From Perkinsus olseni (lineage: Eukaryota > Perkinsozoa > Perkinsida > Perkinsidae): a stretch of DNA of 64,000 nucleotides. The position numbers and the translations under genes were made by a program. Positions 55,628-64,000 of the stretch are shown here, piece by piece (the first letter of the stretch is position 1; the number at the start of each line of letters is the position of its first letter). The stretch spans positions 41,032-105,031 of the forward strand of contig JABANP010000153.1 in the NCBI GenBank assembly GCA_013115135.1. The letters run 5' to 3'. The notes beneath the pieces are model-generated. The model did not search any database. It was not told the origin of the DNA and saw only the letters and a list, made by a program, of their open reading frames with translations.

Positions 55628-55765
55628 AGGGAGGCGTCTGTCGAAATTCATGCCGCTGTTCGCGGAAAAGATACTACCGTTTTGCCGAAATTGAATTTTC
55701 CGTCCGCGAAATCCAGCTTGCGAAGGTATATAGCGTGAAGCACAATCTACAGTATTCTATATGCT

Positions 55766-55984
55766 GTTGTTGAACATTGAGTGCTTGATGTGACCCTTAT
55801 AGTTAACGCAAGCCATCGTACATAGTCATAGGTCTCAGTAGTTCTTCACAGTAAGAGTTCCAAAGACGTCTGAATCATATTGAGCTAACATTGAGACTTC
55901 TTCTATCTATTCTTCCTATGTTTATGCGTGCTGCTAACATCGAAAGTATTGCAAGTTTCCAAGTTTCAGCAACGAGTTTCAACA
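55766..55984 (+). repeat. ~212-bp repeat, copy 3
   Basis: Nearly identical to copies 1 and 2; small changes include AACATTGAGACTT in place of AAAGGTGAGACTT. Confidence 0.9.
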
Positions 55985-56264
55985 CTGTGACGGCTCATGT
56001 ACGCGTCTGCAAGGCGCAGAATGTCATTCTGAGAATGATACCAGACGCCAGTAGCGAACCTTGGACTATCAAGTAGTATTGATGACAGTCGCAGCGGTAT
56101 ACTCGTAGCGTGGCACGTAGTGAATGCCATCGTACAGGGTTGTCACCATAGCCCGAAGAGGCTTCCCCATCGGAACACGCATGCGCTGCACATGCGTGCA
56201 CGCCACGTCACGACACGACACTTCCGTCCGTTCATTGTCATCAGCATCCCTACCTTACCCGAAG

Positions 56265-56735
56265 ATGGTCATCTTGAAGTCGGCTTTCTTCGTTGTTGCT
56301 GCCGCGGTTGCTCAGCCTACCGAAGTCTGCACTGATTTGTGCAACACTTACGGTAATGATAAGTGCGCGAAGGGTCATATGACCCTTGAGTGCCGCCTGG
56401 ACCGTAACATCTGTCGCAACCTCTACTTCAAGGACGCCTCCCACACCTCCATCTGCATCGACGGCGTTGATAAAGGCTGTGGCTATGGTCCTGCTAAGGA
56501 CCCGGTGCCATGCAGTACCGCCCCTCCCAATGCTACTTGCACTTCGGAGTGCAACAGGCTCGACAACAACGCTTGCCAGGATCACCCTGATGTCCGCGTC
56601 GGCTGCCGTTGTGATAGAGATATCTGCCGTAACATGTACTACACCAGTCCTACTGCTGTCTGTGTGCATGGTATCGACGAAGGTTGTGATACCGGCATTA
56701 TGCCTGTCCCGTGCCCTCCTGGCTCCTGTGCCTAG
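56265..56735 (+). CDS. Secreted two-domain Cys-rich protein, copy 1
   Basis: 156 residues from MVILKSAFFVVAAAVAQPTE, a clear signal peptide. Two homologous domains follow, each with the order C..C, C, C(R)..R.ICRN.Y, C..G(I/V)D.GC, PC. Domain 1 has ECRLDRNICRNLYFKDASH; domain 2 has GCRCDRDICRNMYY. Even spacing of the cysteines suggests disulfide-bonded repeats. The start is chosen for the signal peptide; the frame is open further upstream. The function is unknown. It is followed by a convergent, broken membrane-protein gene. Confidence 0.88.
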   Translation: MVILKSAFFVVAAAVAQPTEVCTDLCNTYGNDKCAKGHMTLECRLDRNICRNLYFKDASHTSICIDGVDKGCGYGPAKDPVPCSTAPPNATCTSECNRLDNNACQDHPDVRVGCRCDRDICRNMYYTSPTAVCVHGIDEGCDTGIMPVPCPPGSCA

Positions 56736-57006
56736 ATGGCTTCGACCTGTCGTCCTAGCTGAGTCTGGTTGGCTCAGCCAGCTCACTTCCTGAGCTCCTT
56801 CCCCAAGGGCCAGAACCTCCCTCGAAGCTGGCTGCTGTCCATCTCGTCGGGAGGGCGGCCTTTCTTCACTTCTTTCACTTTTCTTAACTTATAAATTTTG
56901 TGTTGAGTTCAGTTTTCTCACGGAGTCGAGTGCGAACCCGATTCGTCTTATTTCGAATCATGAACGCGCAGCGACAGGCACAGGAGCAACGTAATTCTAG
57001 GAATGG

Positions 57007-57490
57007 TTAGAATCTTGGGGCTGCCATTCGGCCATGCTAGTGACGAAGTGTTGTTCATAAAATCGGAAAGTTTTCACGGCAACCAACCTTCTTGTGACGG
57101 CGATGCCGGCCAGCACGCTGAATCAGCGTCGCTGATCGAGACGAGTGCGATCTCGAGGCGAATGAGTACCACCTCGAAGCTAATATTTTCTGTAGCGCTG
57201 ATAATTCGCGTGGGCTTGGCAGTGGCTGTATAGAAGGGAACCGGAGGGCTCACCCTCTCCCCGAGATTGCCGCAGTAGCCGAGGGCAAGTCGAGGCCCTT
57301 CAAGGGCAAGGACAACGATGACCATGGGCAGCAGGACTTGATAGGATCTCTCATGGACCTCGGAAGATGCGGCCTGTCGAGCGGAGTTTGAGATTCTTTG
57401 CTGTGCGGAGATCGGCTTCACCTTAATGATCCATGCAATGATCGTGCGCGGCGCAAACAGCAGAGCGTCGAACGCAGCGTTGAGGTGGTA
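57007..57490 (-). pseudogene. Membrane-protein gene copy, broken
   Basis: It matches 60928-61790: HLNAAFDALLFAPRTIIAW, then ARQAASSEVHERSYQVLLPM, then VVLALEGPRLALGY, an intron starting GTGAGC, and SFEVVLIRLEIAL. A 14-bp insertion (GACGCTGATTCAGC, near 57115) shifts the frame in the last membrane segment, and the 5' part is missing. Confidence 0.7.
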
Positions 57491-58379
57491 AAGCCGTAGC
57501 CGCGGGGGCTGGGAGGAGGTGGTTCCGAAGCCCGAACCGTGCCGTTAGCACTGTGCAGCGGGTTGTCACTCGTGAAGCATCTCAAAGCAGCCGAGAGCCG
57601 TGTCAAACGGCTTGCCCCAGACAGGGGCGGCGGCTCAGGTGCAGGAACTGTGACAGCCACTGCGAGTTGATTGGCAAGCGAACCACAGTGCCCGAGCTGG
57701 AAGCATGAGATGGCGACTGGTGATCCCAGGACCTACCAGGTCAAAGCACTCTCCCCAATCTCCTCCAAGTCACAAGCGGTTGGCAGCAAGACTAGAGCCC
57801 AACTGGGCCAGCGCAAACCGCTAACAACCAAATAGATAGACTTTTTTGACTGTCCTACGGCCGAGCCGATAGCTCCAGGCGAACTATGTCTCTCGGGACA
57901 GGTTTCAAGGAGTGATTGCAAGAAAGGCACCGTGGAGTTTGAATGAGGTTCTTTCAGAACCGTGCTGATGCTCGAAGCATCTCTGGGACTAATCGCCCTA
58001 CCCGAAGCAATCGCATCACCTCGAGATAAGCTGCAGTCCCGTGTTCATGACAGAAGCAGCTTGGCAGCCGATGTTGCTGCATAACGTCGGATTTTCCGAC
58101 TCAGGTGGTTCAATCTGCGAACTGCATCCGAAATTATCAGAACAACTGCGTCAATTGTTACTGACCTAGTCCTCAAACGGACCGGCGCGAGATCCGATCT
58201 TGTGGATCATGAAGATTCGCACAATTTGCGCGCATACAGTAGTGGCCACCGACAAAAGACTACTACCGCGAGGCTACCGGAGCCGCAAGGCTGTAACGAC
58301 CTCGACCTCTCAGGGAGCCAGGACGCTCGTCACAAACTTGGATCAAATTTTACCACGTCCGACTCGGGGAAAAGTCTCT

Positions 58380-58525
58380 TCAATAGCGTGACGAGGAATG
58401 CACGCGATTGTCGGGACGATTGGACGCACAAAGAGCAAATGCGCACGAAGAGAAAATGTGGGTAGCGACGTTGGGATTCACGGTACGCAGCAGCAGCGGA
58501 GGTGGTTGTCACTACAGTGTTCAGC
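58380..58525 (-). repeat. Inverted copy of the 7.7-8.1 kb dispersed repeat
   Basis: ATAGCGTGACGAGGAATGC and GATTGTCGGGA are complements of 7830-7870, followed by AAATGCGCACGAAGAG and GCAGCAGCAGCGGAGGT, complements of the units at 7770-7990. Confidence 0.75.
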
Positions 58526-58548
58526 TCATCACGAGCTGCTCTTGTCTC

Positions 58549-58615
58549 ATGGGCTGTTGTGAGCAGTCTGTGAGATAAGGAGTCCTTATCTCACAGACTG
58601 CTCACAACAGCTCAT
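58549..58615. repeat. 67-bp near-perfect palindrome
   Basis: 33-bp arms (ATGGGCTGTTGTGAGCAGTC onward; right arm ends GCTCACAACAGCTCAT) pair with a single mismatch around a one-base centre at 58582. It could extrude as a cruciform or form a strong RNA hairpin. Confidence 0.93.
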
Positions 58616-59177
58616 ATTAAGAACCACGTCAGCTTTGCTGTGCGCAACAAATCCCGCTTTTCTCAGGCTACCTTGACCAGTCTATCAATCCCATCCTCTA
58701 TGTTAGTGAAAACTCCAACCGTCGGTAAAACCCTTCGGCCCGAAGACGATTCACATCAGTAAGCTCAGATAACTGGATGCTGCGCCCGTTCTCTGTTTTG
58801 CAACACAGACTGTGTTACACAGTGAGTTGAACACACAATTGGGACACTGCGAGGGCAGATCTAACACTTCGCGCAATAGGTCCGCACGCGTTCTCCTCTC
58901 GGACAAATCTGCATCGAACTACAAAGAAGACTGAAGTTTCTCTGGTTCAATTTAAACACATGATAGAGTCAAGAGGGGATGTTGAGGTCACCCAACGACG
59001 AAGCCTTTCGATGATGTCATCATCAAATCTTGCTCCGGAAGCCTCCAGAGCTTGGATGCCTGGTGTCCCTGAAACACTCACAAACGCTGCGCGGATGACC
59101 ACAGCTTTGTGCGCGACACATCTAACAGCGGCCCGCCAATCCGCTAATTGCTACACGTTCCATCAATTCCGTTCTCG

Positions 59178-59651
59178 ATGGCCATCCTGAAGTCGATTTT
59201 CATCGTTGTTGTTGCCGCGGGGGCTCAGACTCCCGAAGTCTGCACTGACCTTTGCAATGCTCTCGGCAACAATGAGTGCGAGAGAACTCGCATGAAGCTG
59301 GAATGCCGCCTGGACCGTAACATCTGTCGCAACCTCTACTTCAAGGACGCCTCTCACAATTCCACCTGCATCGTCGGCGTTGATGAAGGCTGTGGTTATG
59401 GTCCTGCTGAAGACCTGGTGCCATGCAGTACCGCTCCTCCCAATGCTACTTGCACTTCCGAGTGCAACAGGCTCGACAACAACGCTTGCCAAGATCACCC
59501 TGAGGCCCGTGTCGGCTGCCGTTGTGACAGGAATATCTGTCGTAACTTGTACCACACCAATCCTCAGCGTACTGCCGCCTGCGTGCATGGTATTGACGAA
59601 GGCTGCGACGATGGTATACCTGTATGGTGCCCACCCGGTTCATGTGACTAG
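59178..59651 (+). CDS. Secreted two-domain Cys-rich protein, copy 2
   Basis: 157 residues, MAILKSIFIVVVAAGAQTPE signal peptide, then two Cys-rich domains. Close paralogue of the gene at 56265: ECRLDRNICRNLYFKDASH and GCRCDRNICRNLYHTN are shared, and every Cys is conserved. Differences concentrate in the first 20 mature residues and near the C-terminus. The intact frame argues for function. The convergent membrane-protein gene downstream is the intact partner of that pair. Confidence 0.88.
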   Translation: MAILKSIFIVVVAAGAQTPEVCTDLCNALGNNECERTRMKLECRLDRNICRNLYFKDASHNSTCIVGVDEGCGYGPAEDLVPCSTAPPNATCTSECNRLDNNACQDHPEARVGCRCDRNICRNLYHTNPQRTAACVHGIDEGCDDGIPVWCPPGSCD

Positions 59652-60927
59652 ACGGCTTATGCCTGTCGTGCTCTTCCTTCTGGTGGGGCCAGTTCTCGAT
59701 TTTATCTATTTCCGAAAGTATTTTACATATAGAACGTTCTACACTCAACGTCATATCTTGCCGCTCGTTAAATCTCCCTCGTGAAACAACTGTGCATAAC
59801 CCATCCGGAGTAGAGCCTAGCTAAACTACGCTGATTTGAGTAAGACTGTAGTGTTGAGCTCGCCAGTGGGGAGGGTTTGATGATAGGAAGGTCGCTCCCA
59901 TCTGCTACTGCGCATTTATGTGACTGTCACATTGTGACAGCAAAGTTACGGGTACAGATCCCATGAAGGAAGCGGGCCTCGGTCGATTGCGAAGACTATA
60001 GACACGCAGTCTCTGTAATCTGAGCAACACAATTACCCGTGTACCATTCACACGATTAAAGTGACTGATACAGTATCAGTACCCCTGATTCAGGGGTTAT
60101 CCGTGATACTAATCCGCGGAGGGTAACCGTATCAGTGATACTTGATGCGAGCGACAAAGGCGATCGCGCCGACGTATCTTACGCCCAAACCGTGATCGTT
60201 GCGGATACTCATGATCGCCATGAAAACAGGTAGAACACTGGACGTTCGAGTAACATGAACCGCCTGTACCTTCCGTTATTGCACTATGACCAAGTAAACG
60301 CCAAATTCAACCGGGACTCTCGCATACGGTCCAAGTCTACTGACGCCCTACCAGTCAGCGAATCTGAGGAGACCACTGAGTGCCCACGGCCTGCGCCATG
60401 GCGGTTGTATCGGCTCTCTCTGTTAGTTTCCTATGCCAAACCCTTGGCTTGAAGCCCAGGTTCGTCCGTCCGACTGATACTAGTCAGCAATCAAGAGCTA
60501 GACTTCCTCCACGCCCCCAGCGTACGGTTGAAGGTTTTCCCATGTATAATTTCACTGTGTCGTGTTGGCGTCGCTCCAGTAGGAAATGTGTTAGTTTGCG
60601 GCGTGTGTTGGCACACGAAGTGACTAGCACGCCACGGGAGCGCGTCCTCATATCTTCCTCGCCGTTTAATCACCCCCTCGTTGTCGCAGCACGATGTAGA
60701 CGGCTGCAGTTCTCAACCAACATTTGTTTTTCGCACTCGCCCAAAGTCGCCGCGAAAATACCGCCCAGGGCATTGTCTCTAAACGAGACTATCCTCGACG
60801 TTCCAGAGGCCCTTACCTCCGAGGTTCAGGCTCTACGAGCACACGTCAAGTTGACGTGTGTTATATTGCACAGTCAGCGAGAAATTCGTTAATAAAACTG
60901 ACGGTTCGAACGCAGCGCGAGGAATGG
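59652..60927. other. Intergenic, no gene recognised
   Basis: Dense short hairpins near 60062-60145 (TGATACAGTATCA, ACCCCTGATTCAGGGGT, TATCAGTGATA). A plus-strand frame of 170 codons at 60380-60892 has no motif or paralogue. Confidence 0.4.
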
Positions 60928-62036
60928 TTAGAATCTTGGAGGCTGCCATTCGGTCATGCTAGTGACGAAGTATTGTTCATAGAATCGGAATGTTTTCACG
61001 GCAATCAACCTTCTTGTGACGGCGATACCGACCAGCACGCTGATGCAGACTAGGGCGATCTCGAGGCAAATGAGTACCACCTCGAAGCTGGTCAAACACG
61101 AACTGAAAGATGCATCGACGACGCACAGAGGAAGCGATCGTACGGGCATGCTGCTGCTGTCAATTCTTGCACCTGATTGCGTGTGACGAGGATGGCGACG
61201 AGTGTGACGAGTAGTGGGAAAATAGATATCACCAACCAGAGAAAGAGATGTGGTACCTGCTAAGCAGCGCCTGAGCGGACACTGGCACACGAAAGCATGA
61301 GAGCGGTGGATCCGCGCTTAGCTAGCTGTGGTCTCGGGGGATAGAATCCTAGAGTTCAGATTTATAGTCCTGAACATTCTTAAAGCCTTAAGACTGAGTC
61401 TACGGTCAGGAGAGTTGGGGAGTTGCAAACCAATAACATGGCGATAGCAATGAACCACTAGCAGTGATTCTCTGTAGAGCTGATGATTCACGCGGGCTTG
61501 GCAGTGGGGGTATAGAAGCGAAGCAGAGCCCTCACCCTCTCTCCGAGATTGCCGCTGTAGCCGAGGGCAAGTCGAGGCCCTTCAAGAGCTAAGACAACGA
61601 TGACCATGGGCAGCAGGACTTGATAGGATCTCTCATGGACCTCGGAAGATGCGGCCTGTCGAGCGGAGTTTGAGATTGTTTGCTGTGCGCAGATGGGCTT
61701 CACCTTGAGAATCCATGCAATGATCGTGCCAGGCGCAAATAGCAGAGCGTCGAACACAGCGTTGAGGTGGAGAAGCCGCTGCAGGAGGACCGAACTGGTC
61801 ACGGCTGCTAGCCGGACTACTGAGTCAATTTTGTGGCGCGTGACGATGTCTCAGCCACTGTACCATGGTCTCTTCTAGTTTCGCTGTTCTCGTGTGCTGT
61901 CCCCGGCAGCTGTTGCACTGACTCGCGAACGCTACGAGACATGGGCAACGGGAGAAGCCTTCCCCATCCAAATCGAGGCGACGACGACGGGTTAATCTTC
62001 TCCCAATAGTTTTATGAACAACTAGCACAACAAGCA
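60928..62036 (-). CDS. Multi-span membrane protein, unknown function, multi-exon
   Basis: Likely exons on the minus strand: one starting at ATG 62036 (MLVVLVVHKTIGRRL), one with LLHLNAVFDALLFAPGTII, then RSYQVLLPMVIVVLALEG to a GTGAGG donor at 61535, and a last one with SFEVVLICLEIALVCISVLV ending WQPPRF and a stop at 60928. At least three hydrophobic segments of helix length are visible, with basic flanks. The exact joins of the first and last exons are uncertain; relative to the broken copy at 57007 there are about 390 extra bases at 61083-61470. No family is recognised. It is convergent with the Cys-rich gene at 59178. Confidence 0.6.
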
Positions 62037-62052
62037 TCGGGTAGAGTCGCAA

Positions 62053-62628
62053 GTGAATGACATGTTATGTAACACGAGCTCTTCTGAAGCTACTTTTCGG
62101 GGTAAACCACGCGTCGCCCGGAGAATCATAGAGCAATGGCAGAGGCGCCTGGCCGTATAACCTGCCATCACGGACCGGAAGCCCTATCATTAAATTTGAA
62201 TTTGACAGAATGAATCGTGAATCATTGTGGTGAGAGAGAGAGTTCCGTACTTCCGCGTGGACTCACCTCCGCAGTCGGATGGCCTCTCGAAACACTGCCC
62301 ATGCTGACCTCAGCTGCCGTACGAGGATGCCATAAGCGATGCCCCGGAGTCGAGAGGAGCTCACGGTCTGAGGAAGGCCCGTGACGACTGGCCGTGGTCT
62401 CGACGACCTACCTTGTCCCGCCACAATATGAAGTGATGTCCTATGAGCTCCCGGTAGGCTGATCGAGCAAATCGGATTCTTCTAGCGACATCAGACCATC
62501 CGTTGAAGCACCCTGAGGCATGGACGAGAACTTCCCTCACCTACTTCCGAAATTGACTCAGTAGATTTCGCCACTGGCTGACGCAGCCGAATGCAGTATG
62601 TAACACCGAGACAGTTCGACATGTAAAA
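62053..62628. other. Intergenic, no gene recognised
   Basis: No motif-bearing frame, tRNA or clear repeat is seen. Confidence 0.35.
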
Positions 62629-62802
62629 TGAGGCCACTATGCTACGCGGTGGCAAGGCGAGAATGCCGGTCGTCGAACTATCGTATCATGATGATAAATT
62701 GAGGCCACTACGTCTTGTGGCGGTGTAACTACTGGAGCAGCACTGGGCCAACTTCTGAGTACTCTGCTGGTGCCCTTGCTGCCGCGTGGCATAGTGGCCT
62801 CA
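62629..62802. mobile_element. Short TIR element (MITE-like)
   Basis: 26-bp terminal arms beginning TGAGGCCACTATG, with three mismatches between left (62629-62654) and right (62777-62802). A third partial copy of the arm, TTGAGGCCACTACG, lies inside at 62699. No ORF. Confidence 0.65.
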
Positions 62803-62875
62803 CTTATCGTATATTTTTTCTCCCATTACGGACTGGATTATAGAGTGGGTTGGAGGATGCGCAAATACCGGGCGG

Positions 62876-64000
62876 TCATTCGGACTTACTGTTCGCTGAG
62901 TTGATACGGCTATTGAGGAGGGCGCAGTGGAGGCGCTGCATGCGGGTGAAGTACTTCCGCAAGATCAATCGACGCAAAGCGGAGCGACGCGAGAGCTTCA
63001 ACCGCCGGACTGCCACTGTTTTCCTGTATCTCTTAAATGCCCGTCGTAGATCAAAGTCACGCGCCACAAAATTATTCCTCATGAAATCCCAAATCTTCCT
63101 CTGTCGCCGCGTTTCGATAGCAGCCGCCCTTCGGCGGTCGTCCAGTCTCAAAGCGTATCTTATGTCGATGATAGAACCGGGAAGCCCTTCAAAGATCTTC
63201 GCATCGTGAGCAGATCGCCGCGCCGCACAGCCAGTTGAAGTCGTAGCCACGCCGCAAAGATTCTTCCGCGCTCTGTCGGACGAGTCCAAGAAATTTGCCT
63301 TATCCTGACTCGGCTTTTCGAGATGCTAGCCCAACGGGTGAAGCAGAAGGCTAGCCTCCCAGCCAGGCGTAAGTACCCGCCGACCCGGCTGGCTCGGGCC
63401 GTCCACAATACGCCGTACCACTCTATGAAGTGGTGTACAGCAGCGCGTTGTTTCACCCTCTTCGAGACTGCCCGCGATATCTTCGTCGATTCCTTCCACG
63501 TTTCGAACACGTGCTCAAGGTACCATCTTTTTCCTCTGCCGTCCAAGCGCAAGCCAGGCGAAGGTAACAACGGCAATAAGTCGGCGCTCCAGTGAGCTCC
63601 GACGGGACTGACTACCGCCAAAAGACGAGCAAAACGTTTCAGTCTGTTCCGCCGAGATCGTTCTTGCCAGCGCAAAAATTTGCCCTTAGTCGCTCTGTAA
63701 CGAGCTTGCTTCGAGCTAAGATTCGCCGCTCCGCTGCGGCGTGCCACGCAGATAAATGACCGAATATCTTAGCGCGCACAGCAAAGATTGCTATCTGATC
63801 CGCCATCCCTTGCTCTTTCTTCCACGGCGCAATGCCCGCCCGATATTGGCGGAAAGCCCTAGCCGAACCCCGAAGATTGTAGCATCGATCTCGAACTTGC
63901 TTCCATCCCTCCACGACAGCCCGGAGGCTTTTCAGCAACTTTGAGTAATTCAGCGCGCGTCCTGAGTTCATGAGGTTGTTGTGTGCCTTCAAAGAGGATA
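62876..64000 (-). CDS. Sfi1-like tryptophan-repeat protein, partial, frame-broken
   Basis: Three overlapping minus-strand frames code for repeated helical units with spaced Trp/Phe and basic residues: LRAVVEGWKQVRDR, GHLSAWHAAAERR, KFLRWQERSRRNRLKRF, VFETWKEST, HFIEWYGVLW, IFAAWLRLQLAVRRG, FKRYRKTVAVRR. This pattern is that of Sfi1 centrin-binding repeats (centrosome or basal-body scaffolds). The first frame (to 63639) and second (63747-63160) would join by a -1 step at 63675-63681, and the second and third (to 62876) by another -1 step near 63180-63210. The 5' end lies beyond the window. Either unrecognised introns, indels or decay could explain the breaks. Confidence 0.6.

Larger units (their letters stand above)
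44595..55760. repeat. Large segmental duplication, copy 2
   Basis: It is the partner of 33227-43330, offset about 11.4 kb at its start. It keeps the 5' exons of the carboxypeptidase gene (48946-49666) that copy 1 has lost, lacks the 1.58-kb insertion, and has gained a foldback element and ~212-bp repeats near its right end. Confidence 0.8.
57500..59150. other. Intergenic, no gene recognised
   Basis: It contains an inverted copy of the dispersed repeat at 58380-58525 and the long palindrome at 58549-58615. Remaining frames are short and lack motifs. Confidence 0.4.

Overview
The window is nuclear DNA of a eukaryotic protist, most likely a Perkinsus-like alveolate. I base this on tandem subtilisin genes resembling the secreted S8 proteases of that genus, on genes broken by many short GT-AG introns (typically about 50-70 bp), on several secreted cysteine-rich proteins, and on very repeat-rich intergenic DNA. 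There are no operons, CRISPR arrays or bacterial signals. The genus is an inference; nothing here is an rRNA or other species marker.

Layout. 1-732: 5' part of a secreted two-domain protein (minus strand, runs off the left edge). 961-6972: an essentially complete tyrosine-recombinase retrotransposon with gag, RT-RNase H and recombinase genes between split direct repeats (A1 ... B1-A2-B2), the Ngaro/PAT architecture. 7.0-9.0 kb: dispersed repeats. 9.05-17.9 kb: a three-copy subtilisin locus, with one broken inverted copy and two intact direct copies inside a duplicated segment of about 2.7 kb; one copy carries a MITE whose empty site is preserved in the other. 18-23 kb: repeats including a foldback element, a tRNA-Val(AAC), and a probable multi-exon gene on the minus strand. 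23.2-31.4 kb: three tandem AAAP-type amino-acid transporter genes with 6, 7 and 7 exons, patchy gene conversion, a lost intron and one frame break. 32.6-33.0 kb: a decayed non-LTR RT.

33.2-55.8 kb is an old segmental duplication of about 10 kb. Each half begins with five units of a 93-bp satellite followed, on the minus strand, by a serine-carboxypeptidase-like (S10) gene. The second copy (46.2-49.7 kb) has all N-terminal exons and a signal peptide; the first copy has lost exons 1-4 and carries a frameshift. Insertions and short repeat families differ between the halves. 54.47-55.07 kb is a foldback element with terminal inverted repeats that contains a tRNA-like pol III promoter. 56.2-62.1 kb is a second duplication: a secreted two-domain Cys-rich protein gene (plus strand) followed by a convergent membrane-protein gene (minus strand), intact in the second copy and broken in the first. 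62.9-64.0 kb holds part of a Sfi1-like, tryptophan-repeat protein (minus strand) with frame breaks, one of them exactly at a slippery heptamer.

Together the window looks like a fast-evolving, duplication-driven region coding for secreted hydrolases (subtilisins, carboxypeptidase), secreted Cys-rich proteins and nutrient transporters, shaped by transposons. Exon models were built by hand from reading frames, GT-AG sites, phase arithmetic and comparison between duplicated copies.
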